Shown piece after piece: positions 1 through 7,015 of a stretch of 64,000 nt of DNA. The DNA lies in assembly GCA_963701385.1 (NCBI GenBank), contig CAVOZW010000014.1:62001-126000 (forward strand), read 5' to 3'. Source of the DNA: B30-G6 sp963701385 (GTDB taxonomy: Bacteria > Desulfobacterota > Desulfobacteria > Desulfobacterales > B30-G6). The position numbers were made by a program, and so were the translations under genes. Numbering within the stretch: position 1 is the first letter of the stretch; every line of letters starts with the position of its first letter. A model generated the notes under the pieces. The model made no database searches, was not told the DNA's origin, and worked only from the letters and a program-made list of their open reading frames with translations.

Positions 1-557
1 AAAACGATGGGTCCATCGAACTGTTTCCCAAAAAAGAAAGACTGAAACTCGGCAAGGAACGCGTCAAACTCGACAACACCTTGGGGGGTATTCGGAACAT
101 GACAAAACTCCCCGGAGCGATGTTCATTATCGATCCGAAAAACGAAGCCATTGCGGTTCGTGAAGGCCGCCGTTTAGGCATTCCGATTGTCGCAATCGTG
201 GACACCAACTGTGATCCGGATGACATTGACTTTATTATCCCCGGAAACGATGATGCCATCAGGGCCATACGGTTGATTTCCTCCAGGATCTCCGATGCCT
301 GTATCGAGGGAAAAGAACTTCACGAGGAACGGAAACAGGCGGCCACTGACAAGAAAACCGAAAAGGAAGGCCTGGTCGACGACGCGGATGGGCTAAAACC
401 GCGAGAGAGAAAGGTTATTTCGGATGGTACCCAGGGACCCGTCGTAGAAATTATCCGCCGGTCCACCAAGGGGGAAACCGCGTCGGAACCTGAACCGCAA
501 ACCGAAGCAAGCACAGTGGAAGAGGAAACAGCGCAAGCGGAAGATACAGGAGAATAG
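1..557 (+). CDS. rpsB: 30S ribosomal protein S2, 3' part
   Basis: C-terminal part of ribosomal protein S2; the start lies before the window. The reading frame begins at base 3 and shows the S2 signatures LGGIRNMTKLPGAMFIID and GIPIVAIVDTNCDPD, then the PGNDDAIRAI segment that closes the fold. After it comes an unusually long, charged tail of about 75 residues rich in Glu, Lys and Thr, ending EEETAQAEDTGE, which goes beyond the roughly 240-residue E. coli protein. It sits two bases ahead of tsf, the usual rpsB-tsf pairing. Identity is certain; the role of the acidic tail is unknown. Confidence 0.97.
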   Translation, partial: NDGSIELFPKKERLKLGKERVKLDNTLGGIRNMTKLPGAMFIIDPKNEAIAVREGRRLGIPIVAIVDTNCDPDDIDFIIPGNDDAIRAIRLISSRISDACIEGKELHEERKQAATDKKTEKEGLVDDADGLKPRERKVISDGTQGPVVEIIRRSTKGETASEPEPQTEASTVEEETAQAEDTGE

Positions 558-559
558 CA

Positions 560-1156
560 ATGTCAGAGATTAGTGCAGCAATGGTCAAACAGCTTCGCGA
601 AAAATCCGGAGCAGGCATCATGGATTGTAAACATGCCTTGGCGGCGTGTGAGGGTGATATTGAAAAAGCGATTGAATACTTACGCAAAAAAGGTTTGGCA
701 ACTGCGCAGAAAAGAGCCGCTAGGGCGACCAAAGAAGGTGCTGTGCAGGCCTATATCCACATGGGAGGCAAGATTGGTGTCCTGGTAGAGGTCAACTGCG
801 AAACTGATTTCGTAGCCAAGACCGATGATTTTTCGGAATTTGTAAAAAACATCGCCATGCATATTGCTGCCACCAATCCCGTGGGTATCCTTCCGGAGGA
901 TGTTTCCCCGGAGGTCATCGAAAAAGAGAAAGAGATTTACCGTGCCCAGGCCCTGGAGATGGGAAAGCCTGAAAAGATGGTCGACAAGATCGCAGAGGGC
1001 AAGCTCAGCAAATTTTTCAAGGAAAGCTGTCTCATGAACCAGGTCTATGTGCGGGATCCCAGTATGTCCATCCAGGATTACATGAACGACGTCATTGCCA
1101 AAACCGGTGAAAAGATCAATATCCGGCGATTTGCGCGATTCCAGGTGGGGGACTAG
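560..1156 (+). CDS. tsf: Elongation factor Ts
   Basis: Nucleotide exchange factor that reloads EF-Tu with GTP. The N-terminal UBA-like helix region is clear (VKQLREKSGAGIMDCKHAL, residues about 9-27), followed by the EF-Tu-contact motif NCETDFVAKTDDF near residue 80. At 198 residues it is the short form, lacking much of the second core subdomain found in the 283-residue E. coli protein; short forms are common in many phyla. An AGGAG sequence lies just before the ATG. It is the second gene of the rpsB-tsf-pyrH-frr operon. Confidence 0.97.
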   Translation: MSEISAAMVKQLREKSGAGIMDCKHALAACEGDIEKAIEYLRKKGLATAQKRAARATKEGAVQAYIHMGGKIGVLVEVNCETDFVAKTDDFSEFVKNIAMHIAATNPVGILPEDVSPEVIEKEKEIYRAQALEMGKPEKMVDKIAEGKLSKFFKESCLMNQVYVRDPSMSIQDYMNDVIAKTGEKINIRRFARFQVGD

Positions 1157-1159
1157 CCG

Positions 1160-1876
1160 ATGCCTGTGGCCAGGTATCACAGGGTGTTGTTGAAATTGAG
1201 CGGCGAAGCCCTCATGGGAGATAAGGCCTTCGGTATCAGTCAGAAGATGCTGGACTATGTCGCTGAGGAGATCCAGTCCATTGTCGAGCTGGGTGTCGAA
1301 CTTGCCGTTGTTGTTGGCGGGGGCAATATTTTCAGGGGCGTTGTGGCGAGTTCCCACGGTATGGAACGAACCTCGGCCGATCACATGGGGATGCTGGCAA
1401 CCATTATGAACAGCCTCGCTCTACAGGACGCACTGGAAAAAAGCGGTATTCAGACCCGTGTTCAGACAGCTATTTCCATGCATGAAGTGGCCGAACCCTA
1501 CATTCGGAGGAGGGCTGTTCGACATCTGGAAAAAGGCCGCGTCGTTATCTTTGCGGCCGGGACCGGCAACCCCTATTTCACCACCGACACGGCTGCCGTT
1601 TTGAGGGCCCAGGAGATTCATGCCGAGATCCTTTTCAAGGCAACAAAGGTGGATGGGCTCTATGATGCCGACCCGGTTGACAACCCGGACGCCAAGCGTT
1701 TTGACGACATCTCCTACATGGAGGTCATTGAAGGGCAACTCAAGGTAATGGATATGACAGCCATCTCACTGGCGATGGACAACCATTTGCCGCTGGTGGT
1801 GTTCAACCTGAAGGGCAAAGGGAATATCAAACGCGTTGGCTGCGGCGAGGCAATCGGCACCTATATTCATAACTAG
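1160..1876 (+). CDS. pyrH: UMP kinase
   Basis: Hexameric bacterial UMP kinase (amino-acid-kinase fold) that makes UDP for nucleotide and cell-wall precursor synthesis. Key motifs are KLSGEAL (residues 12-18), VVGGGNIFRG near residue 53, and KVDGLYDADP near 165. Its 238 residues match the family. It starts three bases after the tsf stop. The stop codon TAG lies inside the end of an intergenic inverted-repeat element (1872-2008), so the last one or two codons may be supplied by that element. Confidence 0.97.
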   Translation: MPVARYHRVLLKLSGEALMGDKAFGISQKMLDYVAEEIQSIVELGVELAVVVGGGNIFRGVVASSHGMERTSADHMGMLATIMNSLALQDALEKSGIQTRVQTAISMHEVAEPYIRRRAVRHLEKGRVVIFAAGTGNPYFTTDTAAVLRAQEIHAEILFKATKVDGLYDADPVDNPDAKRFDDISYMEVIEGQLKVMDMTAISLAMDNHLPLVVFNLKGKGNIKRVGCGEAIGTYIHN

Positions 1877-2008
1877 TGCCCGTCCAGAAATAGGGATTTT
1901 CGTGTTTTGCCAAGGTGACAGGCAGATTTAACCCGCAACAGCGAGCGCATTCCCCGTGGGTTCTGCCGTGCGGCAGTGCTTCGCATGCCGCGGGGTTAGC
2001 GAGCGAAT
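1872..2008 (+). repeat. Dispersed intergenic element, family A (copy 1)
   Basis: Begins ACTAGTGCCCGTCCAGAAAT, then CAGATTTAACCCGCA, and ends with CCGCGGGGTTAGCGAGCGAAT-like sequence. The first part matches both ends of the element at 38706-38850: directly at its left end and as reverse complement at its right end. The second part matches 18758-18811. It fills the pyrH-frr gap and also contains a GC-rich hairpin (CTGCCGTGCGGCAG). It looks like a non-coding MITE- or REP-like repeat. No transposase is nearby. Confidence 0.7.
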
Positions 2009-2030
2009 TTAAATTAGAAGGATAAAACCG

Positions 2031-2588
2031 ATGCTGGATGACATCTATCAGGAAACACAGGGGCGGATGGGAAAAACCATCAGTGCTTTGAAGAACGAGT
2101 TGAAACGCGTCCGGACAGGCCGGGCTTCCTTGTCCCTGCTGGATGGTATTCGGGTGGACTACTACGGGACACCGACGCCCCTTAACCAGATGGCAACCTT
2201 ATCCGTTCCGGAAAGCCGCCTGATAACCATTCAACCCTGGGATGTGTCGGTTATCAAGGACATCGAAAAAGCATTCTTGAAATCAGACCTGGGTCTCACC
2301 CCTTCAAGTGATGGTAAGATTATCCGCATATCGATTCCGCCCCTTACCGAGCAAAGGCGCAAAGAACTGGTCAAAGTGATTCACAAGATGTGTGAAGACC
2401 ACAAGATTGCCCTGCGCAACATTCGTCGGGATGCCAACGAACTCATCAAGGGTTTCAAGAAAGAAGGCGATATATCAGAAGACGAATCCTTTAAAGGCCA
2501 AGGTCAAGTTCAAGAAATAACCGATGACTACATCAATCAGGTAGACGAAATATACAAAGAAAAAGAGAAAGAAATTCTTGAATTCTAA
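2031..2588 (+). CDS. frr: Ribosome recycling factor
   Basis: Splits post-termination ribosomes together with EF-G. The 185-residue length and motifs are typical: KNELKRVRTGRASLSLLDGI (about residues 21-40), YYGTPTPLNQMATLSVPE, and the C-terminal helix region RRDANELIKGFKKEGDISED. A good AGAAGGA ribosome site precedes the ATG by seven bases. Its 3' end overlaps the uppS start by 11 bases, suggesting translational coupling. Confidence 0.98.
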   Translation: MLDDIYQETQGRMGKTISALKNELKRVRTGRASLSLLDGIRVDYYGTPTPLNQMATLSVPESRLITIQPWDVSVIKDIEKAFLKSDLGLTPSSDGKIIRISIPPLTEQRRKELVKVIHKMCEDHKIALRNIRRDANELIKGFKKEGDISEDESFKGQGQVQEITDDYINQVDEIYKEKEKEILEF

Positions 2589-3330
2589 CATATCTCACCT
2601 GAAGCCTGGTGACCCTGACCTTTCGAAACTGCCTTCTCATATTGCCATCATCATGGATGGAAACGGACGCTGGGCCAAACAGCGATTGATGCATCGCATC
2701 AGTGGACATGAAAAAGGTGCCGACGCCGTCAGGATGATTGTGCGAACCTGTCGTGAAATCGGCATCCAGATCTTGACCCTTTATGCTTTTTCGACCGAAA
2801 ACTGGCAGCGACCCAAAGCGGAAATCGCCGCCCTGATGGATCTCCTCAAACGCTTTCTGGTGTCCGAATCAAGGGAGATGCAAGACAACAACATCCGCTT
2901 GAACACCATCGGACAGACGCATCGAATTCCAAAGAGCGTTCGCAGTGTACTGCAGCAAAATATGGACTTGACCGCATCAAACACGGGATTGATGCTGAAT
3001 CTGGCGCTCAGTTATGGCGGCAGAGCCGAGATCGTTGAGATGGTGAAGCAGGTTGCAACCCAGGTAAAAAAAGGCCATTTAGAACCCTCTGCCATCACCC
3101 CCGAGATCGTTGGCGATCATTTGTACACCCGGGGGATGTGTGACCCGGATCTGCTCATCAGAACCGGCGGTGACATGCGTATCAGTAATTTCCTGCTGTG
3201 GCAGATCGCATATGCAGAGATTTTTGTTACGGATACCCTCTGGCCGGAATTTTCACGCGAAGAATTCATGGCCATATTGGCTGATTTTCAGAGACGCGAA
3301 CGCAGGTTCGGCAGGGTCCTTCAGGTTTAG
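2578..3330 (+). CDS. uppS: Isoprenyl (undecaprenyl) diphosphate synthase
   Basis: Cis-prenyltransferase that makes the undecaprenyl carrier for peptidoglycan and O-antigen. The catalytic motif IAIIMDGNGRWAKQR is at residues 22-36 (Asp27), and the C-terminal RTGGDMRISNFLLWQ and RRERRFGR motifs are intact. The start is inferred as TTG at 2578, inside frr. The first ATG in frame lies within the catalytic motif, so a non-ATG start is required, and a purine-rich AAAGAGAAAGAAA stretch sits just upstream. The length of 250 residues is normal. Confidence 0.96.
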   Translation: MNSNISHLKPGDPDLSKLPSHIAIIMDGNGRWAKQRLMHRISGHEKGADAVRMIVRTCREIGIQILTLYAFSTENWQRPKAEIAALMDLLKRFLVSESREMQDNNIRLNTIGQTHRIPKSVRSVLQQNMDLTASNTGLMLNLALSYGGRAEIVEMVKQVATQVKKGHLEPSAITPEIVGDHLYTRGMCDPDLLIRTGGDMRISNFLLWQIAYAEIFVTDTLWPEFSREEFMAILADFQRRERRFGRVLQV

Positions 3331-3332
3331 GT

Positions 3333-4148
3333 ATGCATTTAAAACGCTGGATAACAGGCCTCGTTGCACTCCCATTTCTCATTTTCATCATCATCAAGGG
3401 CGGTGTTCTCTTTTCTATATTTATCGGGCTCTTGGCAGTGTTGGGTTTCTGGGAATATACCCGTGTGGTTTTCAGCGATACGCATGGGGCTGCCAGGCGT
3501 TCTATTGTTTTGGTTGCTTACCTGTCCATCCCAATGATCGTGTGGGCCGCTCACCATCATGCCGCCGATCTCATGCTGCATGCCATGGTGCTCAATTTTT
3601 TCGTAAGCGCCCTTTTAGCGATCTTGTTGTATCAAAAAGATCACTCTGTCTATGAGATATCCAAAAAGACACTGCTCGGTGTGGTCTATATTCCGTTGCT
3701 GCTCTCTTATCTGATCTTGATTCGGGATGGCGAACAAATGCAAGGGGCAAAGTGGATCTTTTTGATTCTTGCCATTGTGTTTGCCGGGGATATCGGCGCG
3801 CTATACACGGGGACGTTTTTTGGAAAACACAAGTTGAATCCGGCCGTGAGCCCCAAAAAAACCATCGAAGGGTCTCTGGGTGGCATTGCCGTCAATCTAA
3901 TCATCGGTCTGTGTTTCAAGCTGATGCTCCTGCCGGAGTTGTCCTGGGGCATCAGTGTTCTCTTTTGTGTTTCACTGGGTATCATGGGGCAGGTGGGTGA
4001 TCTGTTTGAATCCGGGATCAAGCGTATGGCCGGAATCAAGGATTCGGGCGGCATTTTCCCCGGTCATGGCGGGCTCCTGGATCGAGCCGATGCAACCATC
4101 TTCGCCGCACCCGTGGCCTATCTGTTCAAGGTGATATCTGTATCTTAG
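3333..4148 (+). CDS. cdsA: Phosphatidate cytidylyltransferase
   Basis: Inner-membrane CDP-diacylglycerol synthase, the branch point of phospholipid synthesis. It is a 271-residue polytopic protein with many hydrophobic helices. The family signature near the C terminus is complete: KRMAGIKDSGGIFPGHGG followed by LLDRADA, with the conserved Lys, Asp and Asp residues. It starts two bases after uppS in the usual uppS-cdsA-dxr order. Confidence 0.96.
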   Translation: MHLKRWITGLVALPFLIFIIIKGGVLFSIFIGLLAVLGFWEYTRVVFSDTHGAARRSIVLVAYLSIPMIVWAAHHHAADLMLHAMVLNFFVSALLAILLYQKDHSVYEISKKTLLGVVYIPLLLSYLILIRDGEQMQGAKWIFLILAIVFAGDIGALYTGTFFGKHKLNPAVSPKKTIEGSLGGIAVNLIIGLCFKLMLLPELSWGISVLFCVSLGIMGQVGDLFESGIKRMAGIKDSGGIFPGHGGLLDRADATIFAAPVAYLFKVISVS

Positions 4149-4156
4149 GCACACAT

Positions 4157-5341
4157 ATGAAAAACCTGACCATCCTCGGTTCAACCGGTTCCATCGGTAC
4201 CAATGCCCTCAAGGTTGTGGCACAGTTCCCCGAACGCTTTGCCGTAAAAGCGCTGACTGCCGGGCACAATATTGCCAGACTGGCCGAGCAGACCCAAGCG
4301 TTTCGACCTGAATTGGTTGCCGTATTCGACGAGGCGGGGGCGGCGGACCTGGAACGGGCTTTGCCCACGGATACAGGGGTCAGAATCGTGTACGGTGATG
4401 CCGGATATCAAGCGGCGGCCGCTCATGAAACGTCCGACATGGTGCTGACCGCGATCGTGGGTGCGGCAGGTTTGATGCCGACGATTGCGGCCATCCAAGC
4501 AGGCAAGGACATCGCTTTGGCCAACAAGGAAACCCTGGTCATGGCCGGTGAACGGGTCATGCAGCTTGCCCAAAGAAACGGGGTGGACATCATTCCGGTG
4601 GACAGCGAGCATAGCGCCATCTATCAGTGTTTGATGGGACAGCGGTCATCTGATTTGGATGCCATCTTGATAACGGCTTCAGGCGGTCCTTTCATGGACA
4701 TGCCGGTCCAATCGTTTCAGAATGTCAGCCCCGAGGCCGCTCTGAAACACCCGAACTGGCAGATGGGACGCAAAATTAGCATCGATTCAGCCACGCTCAT
4801 GAACAAGGGGCTGGAGCTTATCGAAGCCAAACATCTTTTTCAGGTAGAGATGGACAGGATTCAGGTTGTGGTACACCCCCAAAGCATTATTCACTCCATG
4901 GTTTCCTTTCAGGACGGCTCTATCCTCGCACAACTCGGGATACCCGATATGAAAGGTGCCATCGCCTTTGCCCTGTCCTTTCCGGAACGACTCCCCCTGG
5001 GGCAACCACTGCCCGATTTTGCCGCTATCGGCTGTTTTACTTTCAAAGAGCCGGACATGGAAAAATTCTCATGCCTGGGGTTGGCCATGAAAGCCGGTAA
5101 GACGGGCGGTACCCTACCGGCGGTGCTGAATGCGGCCAATGAGATTGCGGTGCATGCATTCTTGGAGAAACGACTGACGTTTGACAAGATTCCGCTTGTC
5201 ATCGAGCAGACCCTGGCATGTCATACAAATCAACCGGCACCGACCCTGGAAACGATTCTAGCGGCAGACCAGTGGGCCAGGAAGACTGCATCCAGGTTGA
5301 TCCATGCCGGCAAAGACGGTGGGGTATCCGGAATCGAATAA
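4157..5341 (+). CDS. dxr: 1-deoxy-D-xylulose 5-phosphate reductoisomerase
   Basis: NADPH-dependent second enzyme of the MEP isoprenoid pathway (DXP to MEP), feeding the neighbouring uppS. Seen: the nucleotide-binding motif GSTGSIGTNAL (residues 8-18), the metal-site region PVDSEHSAIYQCL, the substrate loop ITASGGPFMD, and NKGLELIEAKHLF carrying the third acidic ligand. The 394-residue length is standard. Confidence 0.98.
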   Translation: MKNLTILGSTGSIGTNALKVVAQFPERFAVKALTAGHNIARLAEQTQAFRPELVAVFDEAGAADLERALPTDTGVRIVYGDAGYQAAAAHETSDMVLTAIVGAAGLMPTIAAIQAGKDIALANKETLVMAGERVMQLAQRNGVDIIPVDSEHSAIYQCLMGQRSSDLDAILITASGGPFMDMPVQSFQNVSPEAALKHPNWQMGRKISIDSATLMNKGLELIEAKHLFQVEMDRIQVVVHPQSIIHSMVSFQDGSILAQLGIPDMKGAIAFALSFPERLPLGQPLPDFAAIGCFTFKEPDMEKFSCLGLAMKAGKTGGTLPAVLNAANEIAVHAFLEKRLTFDKIPLVIEQTLACHTNQPAPTLETILAADQWARKTASRLIHAGKDGGVSGIE

Positions 5342-5429
5342 CCCAGGTTGACGGCCTTGAAGTTCATTCTTATTATCTAGATTCGTAGCATGAAATTCGA
5401 ACCTCGATAGCATCTTAAAGAGTCAATAT

Positions 5430-6497
5430 ATGGGAACCAGTATTCTTGCATTTATCGTCGTGTTGGGTGTCTTGATATTTTTTCACGAATTGGGACACTT
5501 TCTATTTGCACGCATGTTCAACGTAGGGGTCGAAAAGTTTTCTCTTGGATTCGGTCCTCGAATATTCGGCTGGAAAGCCGGTATTACGGATTATCGTATT
5601 TCTGCCATCCCCCTGGGGGGGTATGTGAAAATGGTTGGCGAGGACCCGACGGTGGAAATGGATCCTAAGGACATCCCCTTTTCATTCACCCATAAACATG
5701 TCTTGAAAAAACTGTTAATCGTGGCAGCCGGGCCGCTATTCAACGTTTTGCTGGCCATGTTGATCTTTCTGACGATTTTTTTGTTTTCAGGCACCTATAT
5801 CCTTAGGCCCACCATCGGAAACGTTCAGGAGAATCTGCCGGCGCATGAAAGCGGTCTTCAAACGGGTGATCTCGTTACGGCCATCGATGGCCAGGCGATT
5901 TCCACCTGGGAAGAGATGGCCGAACGTATCACGGCAAGCAATGGCCGACCGCTTGTATTTTCAATTCAACGGCAGGGTCAAGGGATCAGCCTGGAAATCA
6001 CACCCGTTGCCCAAAAAGCAAAGAACCTGTTCGGCGAAGACATCGATCGGTATTTCATCGGTGTGGCATCGGCGGGAGATGTGGAGAACCGCAAGCTCGG
6101 TCTTGGCGAATCCGTGATTGAAAGTGTCCGGCAAACCTACAACATTGCAGAGCTGACGGTTGTCAGCATCGCCAAACTCATCAAGGGCAAGATCTCCACC
6201 AAAACCATTGGCGGGCCCATCATGATCGCAGAACTTGCGGGTCAGCAGGCCAGGGAAGGGGCCTTGAATTTTGTTTTCTTGATCGCGCTGCTCAGTATCA
6301 ATCTGGCTATCATCAACTTTCTGCCCATTCCGGTATTGGACGGCGGGCACATCCTCTTTTTTCTCATCGAAATCGTCATTGGCAGACCGGTAAACATCCG
6401 TACACGCGAGATCGCCCAGCAGGCCGGCATCTTCATTTTGATTATGCTGATGATTCTCGTGTTTTACAATGACATTTCGCGCATATTCACCAGTTAA
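5430..6497 (+). CDS. rseP: Site-2 intramembrane metalloprotease RseP
   Basis: Zinc intramembrane protease that in other proteobacteria cleaves anti-sigma factors and leftover signal peptides. The HELGH motif is at residues 19-23 in the first membrane helix. A single PDZ-like domain spans about residues 110-190 (E. coli has two), and the third zinc ligand is in NFLPIPVLDGGH (Asp304). The 355-residue single-PDZ form is common outside the gammaproteobacteria. It follows dxr after 88 bases and ends the operon, with a hairpin terminator downstream. Confidence 0.95.
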   Translation: MGTSILAFIVVLGVLIFFHELGHFLFARMFNVGVEKFSLGFGPRIFGWKAGITDYRISAIPLGGYVKMVGEDPTVEMDPKDIPFSFTHKHVLKKLLIVAAGPLFNVLLAMLIFLTIFLFSGTYILRPTIGNVQENLPAHESGLQTGDLVTAIDGQAISTWEEMAERITASNGRPLVFSIQRQGQGISLEITPVAQKAKNLFGEDIDRYFIGVASAGDVENRKLGLGESVIESVRQTYNIAELTVVSIAKLIKGKISTKTIGGPIMIAELAGQQAREGALNFVFLIALLSINLAIINFLPIPVLDGGHILFFLIEIVIGRPVNIRTREIAQQAGIFILIMLMILVFYNDISRIFTS

Positions 6498-6540
6498 CCC
6501 GAATAGTTACTAATAAAGCGATATCGCTGCATCCGCAAAA

Positions 6541-6567
6541 AAATAAAATCGTGCGGCGATTTTATTT
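6541..6567 (+). terminator. Probable terminator after rseP
   Basis: Perfect 11-bp arms AAATAAAATCG / CGATTTTATTT around a TGCGG loop, followed by a T-rich run. The stem is AT-rich, so it is weaker than a classic terminator. It is placed 44 bases after the rseP stop, where the operon should end. Confidence 0.55.
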
Positions 6568-6679
6568 GGGTATTTCATTTTAGGTCTGTTTTTGATATTC
6601 CGGTTATCATTTTGTGAAACCATCATCAAAAATGGGGCACTGTCAAGCACAAGCAACGTTTTAAAAAGGGGGCAAGCTT

Positions 6680-7003
6680 ATGAAAGAGGAACGCATTATC
6701 ATTAAACCAAAGGGCGAAGAATATTACTTCCAAGAACAAGACCGGCTGCTGGTGGAGAAACGCAGGGCCGCGGCCCAGAAAGAGGCCAATGAAGCCTATA
6801 GCAGCGCTCACAAGAACCACTGCTTTCGATGCGGCACGCACAGCCTGGTCGAAGTGGCACTGAAAAACGTCAAGATCGACATCTGCGTCAATGAAGGATG
6901 CGGCGCGGCACATCTTGACCCGGGGGAAATGGAAAAGATACTCGAAGGCGAGAGGGGTGTTTTCGGAAAGGTGAAAAATTCCGTTTTTTCAGTTTTCAAG
7001 TAA
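6680..7003 (+). CDS. Small TFIIB-type zinc-finger protein
   Basis: 107-residue soluble protein with a charged N-terminal helix (residues 1-45) and a treble-clef-like zinc site: CFRCGT (Cys48, Cys51) and ICVNEGCGAAHLDPGEME (Cys69, Cys74). The pattern, including the downstream D-x-G-E stretch, matches the zf-TFIIB family of small bacterial zinc proteins whose function is not established. A strong AAGGGGGC site precedes the ATG. It lies 12 bases before purL and may be cotranscribed with it. The zinc-finger call is firm; no function is claimed. Confidence 0.8.
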   Translation: MKEERIIIKPKGEEYYFQEQDRLLVEKRRAAAQKEANEAYSSAHKNHCFRCGTHSLVEVALKNVKIDICVNEGCGAAHLDPGEMEKILEGERGVFGKVKNSVFSVFK

Positions 7004-7015
7004 GGATGGAAAAAG

